Shown: positions 34,585-45,014 of the stretch, piece after piece
Position numbering within the stretch: the first letter of the stretch is position 1
Layout of the letters: every line of letters starts with the position of its first letter
Source: Parabacteroides sp. FAFU027
Lineage (GTDB): Bacteria; Bacteroidota; Bacteroidia; Bacteroidales; UBA7332
Assembly (NCBI RefSeq): GCF_022808675.1
Contig: NZ_JAKZKV010000004.1
Location: 310,001 to 374,000, forward strand
Reading direction: 5' to 3'
DNA: 64,000 bases
The notes under the pieces: model-generated
Seen by the model: only the letters and a program-made list of their open reading frames with translations
The model's database searches: none
Told to the model about the DNA's origin: nothing
Translations under genes and position numbers: made by a program

Positions 34585-36516
34585 ATGAAGAATTATATTA
34601 TAGTTTTTTGGGGGGTATTCAGTTGTTTGTCGGCTTTGTCTCAGCGGGTAGCTGTAACTTCTCCCAATAAGAAGGTTAGCGTAACACTTTGTGTTCAGTC
34701 GAACACCGCAAATACCGGAGGTTGGTATTTGACGGTGGATTATAATGCTGAAGGAAAATCAACAACTGTCATTCCACAAATTCAACTTGGCCTTTTGCGC
34801 AGCGACCAGGATTTTTCCAAAGCGCTGAAATTAGTCAAGACGGGTAAACCGACCCTGATTCATGAAGAATATACGGTTTTGCATGGCAAACGTGCGCATT
34901 GTACCAATGCAGCCAACGAAGTGACAGTTGCATTTGAAACTCCTTCAAAGGCGAAGTTGAACCTTATTCTGAGAGCTTACAACGATGGTGTTGCTTTCCG
35001 CTACGAATTTCCAGAAAAATCCGGTTCGTTTGTGGTGAAAGACGAACTTACGGCTTATTCCATACCTGATAGTACCAAAAGATGGCTGGAAAAATACAAC
35101 CCGGCTAACGAAGCGCTTTATTCTCCTATGGCAGATGGAAAAGTGCAGCAGGACTGGGGCTATCCGGCGCTGTTCAATACTCCTGACAAATCGTGCTGGT
35201 ACCTGATTCACGAAGCCGGTCTCGACCGTAACTACTGCGGGTCAAAACTTTCCAATGCCGGAAAAAGCACTGATTATAAAATTACTTTTCCAGACCAATG
35301 GAATGGACGCGGAAAAGGAGAATCCCAACCGACCGTTACTTTGCCCTGGAAATCGCCTTGGCGTGTTATCATCGTCGGAGCGTTGTCCGATATTGTGGAA
35401 TCAACGTTGGTTGATGATGTTTGTCCATCTTCTGTTGTAGCTAAAACCGATTGGATCAAACCCGGAATAGCTTCATGGAACTACTGGTCGGATAATCACG
35501 GTACAAAGGACTACAAAACCGTGTGCGAGTTTGCCGATTTGGCCGCAGCGATGGGTTGGCCTTACACCTTGCTTGATTGGGAATGGGATGCCATGGGCAA
35601 TGGCGGAAAACTGGAAGATGCGATTAAATACATCAAATCCAAAGGTCTTAAACCACTGATGTGGTACAATTCAGGTGGAGATCACACCTGGGTGTCGGCT
35701 ACGCCAAAAGACCGGATGCTGACCCATGAAAACCGCGTGGAAGAGTTTGCCAAACTGAAGAATCTGGGAGTAGCAGGGGTGAAGATCGACTTTTTTGAAA
35801 GCGAAAAGCAGGACATGATTAAGTATTATCTGGATATTCTGGACGATGCTGCAAAATTTCAGATGATGGTCTATTTCCACGGTTGTTTGGTGCCACGAGG
35901 TTGGGCGCGGACCTATCCGTACCTGATGACATACGAAGGTGTTCGCGGAGCTGAATGGTATAATAACGGACCCGAATTCACCACGACGGCACCCGAACAT
36001 AACACCGTGTTGCCGTTTACCCGTAACGTGGTCGGCGCGATGGATTATACGCCGGTAACGTTTACCAATTCCCAGTTCTCGCACACTACTTCATACGGAC
36101 ACGAGCTGGCTCTGAGCGTTGTATTTGAGTCTGGAATCCAGCATTTTGCCGACAGACCCGAAGGATATTCTACGCTGCCTGATGCAGTCCGCACATTTCT
36201 GAAAGAGGTGCCGAATGTATGGGACAATACCAAACTGCTTGACGGTTATCCCGGTAAATACATCATTATTGCCCGTCAGAAAGGCAATGAATGGTACATT
36301 GGAGGCATTAGTGCTGACAACATGCGTGAGAAGAGAACAAAACTGGATTTCGGCTTTCTGTCTGAAGGTGTGAAATATAAGCTGACGTTGATTGCCGATG
36401 GCAAACACGATAAAGAGTTCGCTGCGCAATATCTGGTGGTAGATAAATCATCATCAGTAGATGTTAATATGCTCCGGAGAGGAGGATTTGTTGCCAGCCT
36501 GAGACCCTTGTTTTGA
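34585..36516 (+). CDS. GH97 glycosidase, probably retaining alpha-galactosidase
   Basis: 643 residues with a signal peptide ending ALSQ. N-terminal beta-supersandwich (about 20-270), (beta/alpha)8 barrel with SWNYWSDNHG, DWEWDAMG, Asp402 in VKIDFFES and Glu457 in GVRGAEW, then a C-terminal beta-domain. GH97 has inverting (Glu base) and retaining (Asp nucleophile) branches. Asp402 in the strand-4 position and its 55-residue spacing to Glu457 fit the retaining alpha-galactosidase branch (BT1871 type). It should release alpha-galactose from side chains, complementing the two GH27. Spacing to the next gene is 31 bases. Its GC content is clearly higher than that of the gene before it. Confidence 0.88.
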   Translation: MKNYIIVFWGVFSCLSALSQRVAVTSPNKKVSVTLCVQSNTANTGGWYLTVDYNAEGKSTTVIPQIQLGLLRSDQDFSKALKLVKTGKPTLIHEEYTVLHGKRAHCTNAANEVTVAFETPSKAKLNLILRAYNDGVAFRYEFPEKSGSFVVKDELTAYSIPDSTKRWLEKYNPANEALYSPMADGKVQQDWGYPALFNTPDKSCWYLIHEAGLDRNYCGSKLSNAGKSTDYKITFPDQWNGRGKGESQPTVTLPWKSPWRVIIVGALSDIVESTLVDDVCPSSVVAKTDWIKPGIASWNYWSDNHGTKDYKTVCEFADLAAAMGWPYTLLDWEWDAMGNGGKLEDAIKYIKSKGLKPLMWYNSGGDHTWVSATPKDRMLTHENRVEEFAKLKNLGVAGVKIDFFESEKQDMIKYYLDILDDAAKFQMMVYFHGCLVPRGWARTYPYLMTYEGVRGAEWYNNGPEFTTTAPEHNTVLPFTRNVVGAMDYTPVTFTNSQFSHTTSYGHELALSVVFESGIQHFADRPEGYSTLPDAVRTFLKEVPNVWDNTKLLDGYPGKYIIIARQKGNEWYIGGISADNMREKRTKLDFGFLSEGVKYKLTLIADGKHDKEFAAQYLVVDKSSSVDVNMLRRGGFVASLRPLF

Positions 36517-36547
36517 GACTAACAAATAGATTATTAATTAAATATAC

Positions 36548-39166
36548 ATGGAAACAACAATGTTTAAGAATTTTGTAAAAGGCATTTGTGTGTCTGCTTT
36601 TTTGTTGTTGGCTACAACATCCCGGGGGCAGCAGTTGCCCTATCAAAACCCGAACCTGAGTTCCGAAACGCGAGCCAAAGACCTTATTTCGCGATTGACG
36701 CTTACAGAAAAAGCGACACTGATGTGCGATCAGTCAGACGCAATTCCTCGTTTGGGAATTAAGAAATTTAACTGGTGGAGTGAAGCTCTTCACGGCTTAG
36801 CTAACAATGATAACGTGACTGTATTCCCCGAGCCAATCGGGATGGCCGCCTCTTTTAACGATGCACTACTATATCGTATTTACAGTGCAGTTTCCGACGA
36901 AACACGTGCCAAATACAACGAGTCAATGATTAGAGGGGAGGAAAATAAACGTTTCCTGAGCCTTTCTATTTGGACTCCCAATGTAAATATTTTTCGAGAT
37001 CCTCGTTGGGGACGTGGACAAGAAACTTATGGAGAAGATCCTTACCTGACTTCACGCATGGGAGTTCAGGTCGTAAAAGGTCTGCAAGGACCGGAAGATG
37101 CCAAATACAGAAAGTTGCTGGCTTGCGCCAAACATTTTGCTGTTCATTCAGGGCCAGAATGGAGCCGACATACATTAAATGTAAATAATGTAGATCCCCG
37201 GGAGTTATGGGAAACCTATTTACCTGCTTTTCAGTCATTGGTTCAAAAAGCGGATGTCCGTGAAGTTATGTGCGCCTATCAGCGCCTGGATGATGAACCT
37301 TGTTGCGGTAGTAACCGTTTGTTGCAGCAGATTCTTCGTGACAATTGGGGATTTAAATACCTTGTTGTGTCAGATTGTGGAGCGATTGCCGATTTTTATA
37401 CAACTCATAAAGTCTCTTCAGATGCGGTTCATGCTTCTTCCAAGGCTGTATTGGCAGGTACCGATGTGGAATGTTTCTGGGACAAATACCCTTTTAAAAC
37501 ACTTCCTGAAGCTGTTTCAAAAGGACTGATTTCGGAGGAGGAAATAAATAAGCATTTGTTGCGTGTGTTGGTCGGACGTTTTGACTTAGGAGAAATGGAT
37601 GATGCTGCAATTGTACCATGGTCTAAAATCCCGGTTTCAGTCGTGAATAATCAGGAACACCGTCAATTGGCTTTAGATATGGCACGTCAGACAATGACAT
37701 TATTGCAAAACCGTAATAATATACTTCCACTGGAAAAATCTTCGAAAAAGATTGCTGTTATTGGGCCTAATGCGACAGATGCTACGATGTTGTGGGGTAA
37801 CTACAATGGAAAACCTGTACGGACTATAACTATTCTTGATGGTATCAAAACAAAACTATCTGCTGATAGGATAATCTATGATAAAGGTTGTGACCTGGTA
37901 GAAGATAAAGTAACCGAAACATATTTTCCCAAATGCTCTATCGATGGAAAAAAAGGATTTAAGGCGACTTACTGGAATAACAAGGATTTGAAGGGTGATA
38001 TAGTTGCAACTCAGCAAATAGAAACTCCGATAAAAATGACTACCGCCGGGCAGCATGAATTTGCAAGTGGAGTTCGGTTGGAAGGTTTTTCGGGGCTTTA
38101 CGAGACCGAATTTATTCCTGTAAGTAGCGAAGAAATTGTTTTTAAATGTGGCGCTACCGGTTCTTTTGAATTGCTGGTAAACGGTGATACGTTGGTTAAG
38201 TACACTACCTGGAAAACCACTCCATCAAGAATCCCATTCAAAGTGGAGGCCGGTAAAAAATATAAGATCGCGATTCGATATGCTCAGCTTGATAATTGGC
38301 AGGCTAATCTCGAGTTTAACTTTGGAAAAGATGTTGATGTTGATTACACAGATCTGTTGAATAAGCTAAAAGGAGTTGATCAGGTGATTTTTGTGGGCGG
38401 CCTATCTTCTCAATTAGAAGGAGAAGAAATGCCGGTATCGTATCCCGGGTTCAAAGGGGGAGACCGTACCGATATTGAGCTCCCGGCAGTTCAGCGTAAT
38501 TGCCTGAAAGTATTGAAGCAAGCCGGTAAAAAAGTAATTTTCATCAATTGTTCTGGCTCAGCCATCGCCCTAACGCCTGAAACGAAAACCTGCGATGCTA
38601 TTCTTCAAGCTTGGTATGGTGGCGAATCGGGAGGTCAGGCTGTTGCCGATGTGCTTTTCGGCGATTATAATCCTTCGGGAAAACTCCCTGTTACATTTTA
38701 TAAAAGTTCCGATCAGTTGAAAGACTTTGAGGATTATTCAATGAAAGGGCGTACCTATCGCTACATGACCGACGCGCTATTTCCTTTCGGTTACGGCTTG
38801 AGCTATACCAAATTCGTTATCGGCAATGCTACCCTCGATAAAAATACGCTGAGTGCGAATGAGGCTGTAAAAGTGACGATTCCGGTATCCAATACAGGCA
38901 AGCGTCAGGGAACAGAAATCGTGCAGGTGTACGTTCATAAGGTAAATGATGTGGAAGGTCCGCTCAAAACATTGAAAGGATTCCAGCGTGTAAGTCTCAA
39001 TGCCGGACAAAAAACAAACGTTACTATCGATTTGCCCGCCTCTTCCTTTGAATTCTACGACTGGAGCCAACGCAAAATGATGGTTACTCCGGGCGAATAT
39101 GAAATATATTATGGCAATAGCTCAGATGCTAAAGACCTGAAAAAAACTACCGTTGTCATTCGATAA
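36548..39166 (+). CDS. GH3 beta-glycosidase with PA14 insertion, probably beta-xylosidase
   Basis: 872 residues. Signal peptide, GH3 N-terminal barrel (about 35-340) with WWSEALHG, SIWTPNVNIFRDPRWGRGQE, KHFAVHSGPE and nucleophile Asp276 in VVSDCGAI; GH3 C-domain interrupted by a PA14 domain (about 469-595, starts KGFKATYWNN); then an Fn3-like C-terminus. The EALHG and RDPRWGRGQETYGEDP motifs are typical of the xylosidase/arabinosidase branch. It would release xylose from the non-reducing ends of oligosaccharides in the periplasm, the last backbone step. An alternative ATG at 36560 gives the same signal peptide core. Confidence 0.9.
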   Translation: METTMFKNFVKGICVSAFLLLATTSRGQQLPYQNPNLSSETRAKDLISRLTLTEKATLMCDQSDAIPRLGIKKFNWWSEALHGLANNDNVTVFPEPIGMAASFNDALLYRIYSAVSDETRAKYNESMIRGEENKRFLSLSIWTPNVNIFRDPRWGRGQETYGEDPYLTSRMGVQVVKGLQGPEDAKYRKLLACAKHFAVHSGPEWSRHTLNVNNVDPRELWETYLPAFQSLVQKADVREVMCAYQRLDDEPCCGSNRLLQQILRDNWGFKYLVVSDCGAIADFYTTHKVSSDAVHASSKAVLAGTDVECFWDKYPFKTLPEAVSKGLISEEEINKHLLRVLVGRFDLGEMDDAAIVPWSKIPVSVVNNQEHRQLALDMARQTMTLLQNRNNILPLEKSSKKIAVIGPNATDATMLWGNYNGKPVRTITILDGIKTKLSADRIIYDKGCDLVEDKVTETYFPKCSIDGKKGFKATYWNNKDLKGDIVATQQIETPIKMTTAGQHEFASGVRLEGFSGLYETEFIPVSSEEIVFKCGATGSFELLVNGDTLVKYTTWKTTPSRIPFKVEAGKKYKIAIRYAQLDNWQANLEFNFGKDVDVDYTDLLNKLKGVDQVIFVGGLSSQLEGEEMPVSYPGFKGGDRTDIELPAVQRNCLKVLKQAGKKVIFINCSGSAIALTPETKTCDAILQAWYGGESGGQAVADVLFGDYNPSGKLPVTFYKSSDQLKDFEDYSMKGRTYRYMTDALFPFGYGLSYTKFVIGNATLDKNTLSANEAVKVTIPVSNTGKRQGTEIVQVYVHKVNDVEGPLKTLKGFQRVSLNAGQKTNVTIDLPASSFEFYDWSQRKMMVTPGEYEIYYGNSSDAKDLKKTTVVIR

Positions 39167-39190
39167 ATGAAATAACTATTCAAAATACCA

Positions 39191-42100
39191 ATGTCACACT
39201 TGAAATTAATCTTTGTATTGTTATTCCTCTGTTTTTCGGGGGTATTTACGACTGCATTCGGACAAGATCCTTTGCAGTTGCGGTCGGGAATTGACTATCC
39301 GGCTGAAATCGAAAACCCTGAATGCCTGGGTATCAATAAAGAACCATACCATGCCACATTAATGCCTTATGGAAATCTGCAAGAGGCTTTGGCAGGCAAA
39401 CGTCTTGCGTCATCGCAATGCCGTAGCCTGAATGGAAACTGGAAATTCAACTGGGTGCCAAGCCCCGAAAAACGTCCGGTAGATTTCTATAAACCCGGAT
39501 ATGATGTTTCGGCATGGAAAGAAATTCCGGTTCCTTCCAACTGGGAAGTACAGGGATACGGTACGCCTTTTTACCGCAATTTTGGATATACCATTAAGAA
39601 GGATTACCCCCGAATCATGAGTGAACCTGAAAAATGGTACACGTCATACAAAGAACGCAATCCCGTAGGAAGCTATCGCCGGGATTTTGAAGTGCCAACT
39701 CAATGGGATGGCCGCCGGATTTTTATCACTTTCAACGGAGTAGATTGTGCCTTCTTTATTTGGGTAAATGGCGAGAAAGTTGGATACAGCGTCAATAGCC
39801 GTAATGCTGCCGATTTTGACCTGACAAAATATGTAAAACCTGGAAAAAATACGCTGGCTGTGGAGGTGTATCAGTATAGCTCGGGTACCTGGTTGGAAGA
39901 TCAGGACATGTGGCGCCTGCACGGCATTTTCCGCGATGTGACCCTATGGAGCGCTCCTCAGGTACATATGCGCGATTTCTTTGTAAAACAGGATCTTGAT
40001 AAGGATTATAAAAATGCTACTGTCGAGGTTCTGGCAAAACTGAAGAACTACGGCGATAAGGCCGGAAAGCCGCAGACATTTACAGCTACATTGTATGATA
40101 AAGCGGGAAATGCAGTTGCCAAAGGAAGTGTTGTGGGAAAAGCCCTTGCTTCAAAACAGGAGGAACAGCTGACAGTGAAATTCACAGTGGATAATCCGGC
40201 CAAATGGACTGCTGAAACTCCAAATCTTTATACTGTGGTGCTGACCAGTTCGGAAGGAGAGATTCTTTCATCAAAAGTAGGTTTCCGCAAACTGGAAATC
40301 AAAGGCCGTGTATTTATGGTGAATGGTGTCCCCATCAAACTGAAAGGGGTAAACCGTCATGAACACTGGTCTGAAGTAGGACATGCTGTTACAGAAGAAC
40401 AGATGATCCGCGACCTCGAAGTGATAAAACAGGGCAATTGTAACCATGTGCGTACGAGCCATTATTCCGACGATCCCCGTTGGTACGAGTTGTGCGACGA
40501 GTGGGGTATCTGGTTGGTGGCCGAAGCTAATTGCGAATGTCACGGATATGACGGTCGGTTTGATGAAGAGCCTACGATTAAAAATGCCATTATTGACCGA
40601 AATGTGGCAAATGTCGAAAATTTCAAGAATCATGCTTCGGTGATTATCTGGTCACTCGGAAATGAGTGTGGTGGTGTTGGTTCCAATTTCGTTGCTGCAA
40701 TGAATAAGGTTAAGAGCATCGATCCTACACGCTTCGTTCATTACGAACGATTTGGCATAGGCTCCAAAAATCCGTCAGATTTTGAAGGTCGTATGTACGG
40801 AACTGCCGGAGATTATGTTGACATGGTTAAAAACTGGGGAATGACCAAACCTTTTTATATCTGTGAGTTTGTGCATGCCATGTTTAACTCTATGGGCTCT
40901 CTGGATGAATATTCAAAAGCATTTGATGAGAACCCCGAGATATTAGGAGGTGCGATCTGGGAATTCCAGGATCAGGCATTGTGGAACAAGCGCGATCCTC
41001 AACATCCTATATTAGCCTATGGCGGCGGCTTCGGCGAAGCTCCTAACGATCATTATTTTATTCACAAAGGAGTGGTTTCGTATGATCGTTCAACTGAAGG
41101 CAACAACGTGAAGCCTCATTATCCCGAAATGAAAAAAGCGTTCCAGTGGATCGATACCGAACTCACTGATGCTGTTAACGGCGGCATTCAGATTAAAAAC
41201 AAATACCAGTTTATTTCCTTAGATGGTTTTGATGCAACCTGGAGCCTGAGCGAAAACGGACAAGAAATTGATAAAGGTACATTTAGAATGCGACCTACAT
41301 GGGGAAAAGGGCTTTTCCAGGCAAATATTCCTTATAAAATAGAACAACCGAAAGCAGGTGCGGAATACTTCCTTCGTATTTCATACAAACAAAAAGAAAA
41401 AACGCTTTGGGCTGATAAAGGTTTTGAAGTGGCTTCAGACCAGTTTAAACTACCTGTCAATACATTGCCCGTTGTGGACACAAAAGTTACACAAGCTATA
41501 AAACTGGTTCAAAACAAGGAAACAGCAACGGTTTCAGGATCTGATTTTTCTGTAAACTTTGATAAGAAAACAGGCTTTATGAGCCAGTTGGTGAAAAATG
41601 GAATCAATCTGTTGGCTGCCGATGGTGCACCAAAATTACACTTGTGGCGTGCGGCTCACCGTACCGATGATGACTGGGCGTTCAGACAATGGGAGAAATT
41701 TGGTGTAAATGCGCTGCAATATACGCTGGTTGATTTCAAAGTTGAACTAGTTGACAAATCGACAGTTAAAGTGACTTCAACTACAAAAGCTGATGGAAAA
41801 GAAGGCTTTGGCGTTTGCCACACAGCGGTATATCTGGTGAAAGGCGACGGCTCAATAAAAGTTGATAACCAGATTCAATTTGTCGGTTTCCGTATAAACC
41901 TGGCTAAAATCGGCGTACGCATGTTGCTTGATAAAAAGCTCGATCGCATGACTTTCTTTGGCCGTGGCCCATTCGAAAACTACTCTGACCGCAAAAGTGC
42001 AGCAGAAGTAGGTATCTATAATTTGGGCGTAAACGAACAATACGAATACGAAAAACCGATGGAACGTGGCAACCATGAAGAGGTTCGTTGGGCGAAACTT

Positions 42101-42361
42101 AGCGGCAATGACTTCCCTTCTCTATTGATCCTGTCAGACGAAAAACTAATGCAGGTGGCTGCTCTTCCTCATACCGACGAACAGATGTCTCCGGTTGAAT
42201 ACAAAATTGATTTGCCAGCCAGCAAGGCAACTGTATTGAGCGTTTCTACCAAAACGCTGGGAGTTGGCTCAAACAGCTGTGGCCCACAACCGTTAGCAAA
42301 ATACACCGTATGGTCTGATAATACTCAATTCTCTTATACATTGAAATTGAATAATCAATAG
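39191..42361 (+). CDS. GH2 beta-galactosidase (LacZ-like)
   Basis: 1056 residues, the size and domain order of LacZ-type enzymes: sugar-binding jelly roll (about 60-240), Ig-like (about 245-360), TIM barrel (about 360-650) with KGVNRHEHW, acid/base Glu492 in WSLGNECGG and nucleophile Glu559 in YICEFVHAM, an Ig-like domain, then a large C-terminal beta-sandwich with MTFFGRGPFENYSDRK. A signal peptide places it in the periplasm. It should remove beta-galactose from side chains. Some GH2 members instead cut beta-linked arabinopyranose or uronic acid, so the substrate is not certain. It is 24 bases after GH3 and 11 before the GH43 run. Confidence 0.9.
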   Translation: MSHLKLIFVLLFLCFSGVFTTAFGQDPLQLRSGIDYPAEIENPECLGINKEPYHATLMPYGNLQEALAGKRLASSQCRSLNGNWKFNWVPSPEKRPVDFYKPGYDVSAWKEIPVPSNWEVQGYGTPFYRNFGYTIKKDYPRIMSEPEKWYTSYKERNPVGSYRRDFEVPTQWDGRRIFITFNGVDCAFFIWVNGEKVGYSVNSRNAADFDLTKYVKPGKNTLAVEVYQYSSGTWLEDQDMWRLHGIFRDVTLWSAPQVHMRDFFVKQDLDKDYKNATVEVLAKLKNYGDKAGKPQTFTATLYDKAGNAVAKGSVVGKALASKQEEQLTVKFTVDNPAKWTAETPNLYTVVLTSSEGEILSSKVGFRKLEIKGRVFMVNGVPIKLKGVNRHEHWSEVGHAVTEEQMIRDLEVIKQGNCNHVRTSHYSDDPRWYELCDEWGIWLVAEANCECHGYDGRFDEEPTIKNAIIDRNVANVENFKNHASVIIWSLGNECGGVGSNFVAAMNKVKSIDPTRFVHYERFGIGSKNPSDFEGRMYGTAGDYVDMVKNWGMTKPFYICEFVHAMFNSMGSLDEYSKAFDENPEILGGAIWEFQDQALWNKRDPQHPILAYGGGFGEAPNDHYFIHKGVVSYDRSTEGNNVKPHYPEMKKAFQWIDTELTDAVNGGIQIKNKYQFISLDGFDATWSLSENGQEIDKGTFRMRPTWGKGLFQANIPYKIEQPKAGAEYFLRISYKQKEKTLWADKGFEVASDQFKLPVNTLPVVDTKVTQAIKLVQNKETATVSGSDFSVNFDKKTGFMSQLVKNGINLLAADGAPKLHLWRAAHRTDDDWAFRQWEKFGVNALQYTLVDFKVELVDKSTVKVTSTTKADGKEGFGVCHTAVYLVKGDGSIKVDNQIQFVGFRINLAKIGVRMLLDKKLDRMTFFGRGPFENYSDRKSAAEVGIYNLGVNEQYEYEKPMERGNHEEVRWAKLSGNDFPSLLILSDEKLMQVAALPHTDEQMSPVEYKIDLPASKATVLSVSTKTLGVGSNSCGPQPLAKYTVWSDNTQFSYTLKLNNQ

Positions 42362-42372
42362 TAAAGTAAAAG

Positions 42373-44955
42373 ATGAATAAAAAATTATCATTATTGGCTC
42401 TGCTCTTTACCGTCATTTCGATTTCGGTGAGCAGAGCCGATAATCCTATAGTGCAAACAAACTATACTGCTGATCCCGCACCAATGGTACACAATGGTAC
42501 GGTATATCTTTACACGACTCATGATGAAGACAAGACAATAAACAACTTCTTCACCATGAACGATTGGAGGTGTTATTCATCTACTGATATGGTTAACTGG
42601 ACAGATCATGGTTCAGTTCTCTCTTATACAGATTTTGCCTGGTCAAGAGGAGATGCTTGGGCTGGGCAATGTATTTACAGAAACGGAAAATTTTATTTCT
42701 ATGTTCCTGTAAATATGAAAAATGGTGGTACCGCAATTGGAGTTGCTGTGTCTGATAGTCCAACCGGCCCGTTCAAAGATGCGCTTGGAAAACCATTGCT
42801 TATTGGCTCTGGATATATTGATCCAACTGTTTTTATTGATGATGATAGTCAGGCATACCTTTATTGGGGAAATCCTGATTTATGGTATGTAAAGCTAAAC
42901 GAAGATATGATTTCGTATAATTCTACAGTTGGAGTTGTTAAAACACCGCTTACGGTTAGCGGTTTTGGTTCGCGTACCAACTCTTCAGATAGAATTACTT
43001 CGTATGAGGAAGGCCCCTGGTTTTTTAAACGTAATAATAAGTATTATCTATTGTATCCTGCTGGTGGAGTCCCCGAGGTTTTAGCCTATTCTACAAGCCC
43101 CGGCCCAACCGGACCCTGGACTTATGGTAATATTATTATGAACCAAATTGCGGATAAAGGAGCTTTCACAAATCATCCGGGCTATATTGACTATAAAGGC
43201 AAGTCATATTTATTTTATCATAATGCCGCATTACCCGGTGGTGGCGGATATAAGCGATCTGTATGTGTTGATGAGTTCCAGTTTAATAATGACGGATCAA
43301 TTTCACTTATAGCTCCAACATCAGGCGTACAAACCGCCGTAGAAAATGTAAATCCTTATATGGAAAATCAGGCGGAGACTATGGTATGGGAAGAAGGAAT
43401 AGAAACTGCAAAATCCGATAAAGCCGGCATCTACGTTACAGATATTGATAACGGTGATTACATAAAAGTCCATAGTGTTGACTTTGGTCAAGCCGGAGCA
43501 GCAGCTTTTTCTGCTTCTGTGACATGCGAAACCGGTGCAGGAATTACGGGTGGAGGCATAATCGAAGTTCGACTGGATAGCCAAAGTGGATTGTTAGTTG
43601 GTTCACTTCCGGTAACTTATACAGGTGGGGCAAATGAATGGTTGAATGAAACAACAAACATCTCTGGTACTACGGGGGTACACGATGTTTATTTTGTGTT
43701 TAAATCAGCAACCGACGATGTGTTTAATTTTGACAAATGGATTTTTACTCCAAAATCGACAACCAAGGAATTGATTGCTGTCAATGCAACAACTGAAAAA
43801 TATAAGATTGATACTATTTCTGCTAAAAATAGTTCCAATATCAAAGTCCTTGCCATTTATTCAGATGGGTCATCTAGTGATGTAACGTCGCAAGCAGCCT
43901 TTAGTTTTCAGCAAGGTGGACTGGTTACAATAACTAACGGTGTAATCAAAGGAACTGGATATGGATCGGAAAATGTGAAAGTTTCCTATGGCGGAATGAC
44001 GGATGAACTGAAACTGATTGTCAAGAATCTCGATAGCGAATTAACCGTAAACCGCCTTCTAACCGATCCCGGAAATCTCGAAATGTTGTGTGGAACTACA
44101 TCTCCAGTTGTGATTACTGCTGAATATCTTGATGGGCATACAGAAAATGTAACCAATCTGGCAACGATATTCAATCCATCACCCCAGATTGCCACAATAT
44201 CCAATGGCGTAGTTACTGCGCTAAGTAAAGGGGCGGTTACTATTTCTGCTGACTTTCGGGGGGAAATTGGTGTTTCCAAATCAGGTACCATAGCTGTAAA
44301 TGTTTATAACCGATCACCATATGTAAAGAATGAAGTTGAAGATTATAACGATCAATCAGGCATTCAATCCGAAGATTGCAACGATATTGATGGTGGTAAA
44401 AATATAGGTTATATCGAAAATGGGGACTGGGTTAGAATAAATGCACTTGATTTTGATAAAGGCATCTCTAAATTTGAGGCAAGAGTCTCTTCGGCAAGTA
44501 GTGGTGGATATATTGAAATCCGCTTGAATAGTCCTTCGGGAACTTTGATAGGTAAATGTCCTGTGACGAATACCGGAGGCTGGCAAACATGGGTGACAAA
44601 GACCTGCGCGATTGAAAACATCAAAGGAATCTATGATATTTATCTTGTCTTTACAGGTGGAGGTGGTTACCTGTTTAACATGAATTGGTGGAAGTTTTAT
44701 GCCACTTCTGCTTCTGTCATTGATTCAAAAAGTGAGTTGACGCCAGCTATCGTTTCAAAAAATGGCCAAAACTATATAGTAAATATTATTCCTGATGATG
44801 TTGTCATTTTATATAACAGTTTAGGCCAGGAAATTAAATCATTCAAAGCTACTTCAACTGAAGAGTCATTGTCAGGGAATTTTGGGGCTGTAATAATTCA
44901 AATCAGGCGAGGACTAAAATTATATAGTCTGAAAACGGTATTGAAACGGGCGTGA
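42373..44955 (+). CDS. Large modular GH43 with two CBM6 and Ig-like linker, sorting-like tail
   Basis: 860 residues. Signal peptide; GH43 propeller (about 24-315) with base Asp34 (TADPAP), Asp150 (YIDPTVFIDDD) and acid Glu213 (YEEGPWFF); CBM6 number 1 (about 330-458) starting ENQAETMVWEEG; Ig-like beta-domains (about 465-650) including an ATISNGVVTALSKG strand; CBM6 number 2 (about 655-777) starting NEVEDYNDQSG; then a ~75-residue tail with VVILYNSLGQEIKSF that looks like a degraded type A sorting domain. The first half is paralogous to the next gene (45015). This is the likely surface or secreted member of the GH43 set. Confidence 0.88.
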   Translation: MNKKLSLLALLFTVISISVSRADNPIVQTNYTADPAPMVHNGTVYLYTTHDEDKTINNFFTMNDWRCYSSTDMVNWTDHGSVLSYTDFAWSRGDAWAGQCIYRNGKFYFYVPVNMKNGGTAIGVAVSDSPTGPFKDALGKPLLIGSGYIDPTVFIDDDSQAYLYWGNPDLWYVKLNEDMISYNSTVGVVKTPLTVSGFGSRTNSSDRITSYEEGPWFFKRNNKYYLLYPAGGVPEVLAYSTSPGPTGPWTYGNIIMNQIADKGAFTNHPGYIDYKGKSYLFYHNAALPGGGGYKRSVCVDEFQFNNDGSISLIAPTSGVQTAVENVNPYMENQAETMVWEEGIETAKSDKAGIYVTDIDNGDYIKVHSVDFGQAGAAAFSASVTCETGAGITGGGIIEVRLDSQSGLLVGSLPVTYTGGANEWLNETTNISGTTGVHDVYFVFKSATDDVFNFDKWIFTPKSTTKELIAVNATTEKYKIDTISAKNSSNIKVLAIYSDGSSSDVTSQAAFSFQQGGLVTITNGVIKGTGYGSENVKVSYGGMTDELKLIVKNLDSELTVNRLLTDPGNLEMLCGTTSPVVITAEYLDGHTENVTNLATIFNPSPQIATISNGVVTALSKGAVTISADFRGEIGVSKSGTIAVNVYNRSPYVKNEVEDYNDQSGIQSEDCNDIDGGKNIGYIENGDWVRINALDFDKGISKFEARVSSASSGGYIEIRLNSPSGTLIGKCPVTNTGGWQTWVTKTCAIENIKGIYDIYLVFTGGGGYLFNMNWWKFYATSASVIDSKSELTPAIVSKNGQNYIVNIIPDDVVILYNSLGQEIKSFKATSTEESLSGNFGAVIIQIRRGLKLYSLKTVLKRA

Positions 44956-45014
44956 AATTGGCGAATGAACACTTGTTGATAAGATGTATTAATGATAAAT
45001 TATTAGTTTAAAAT

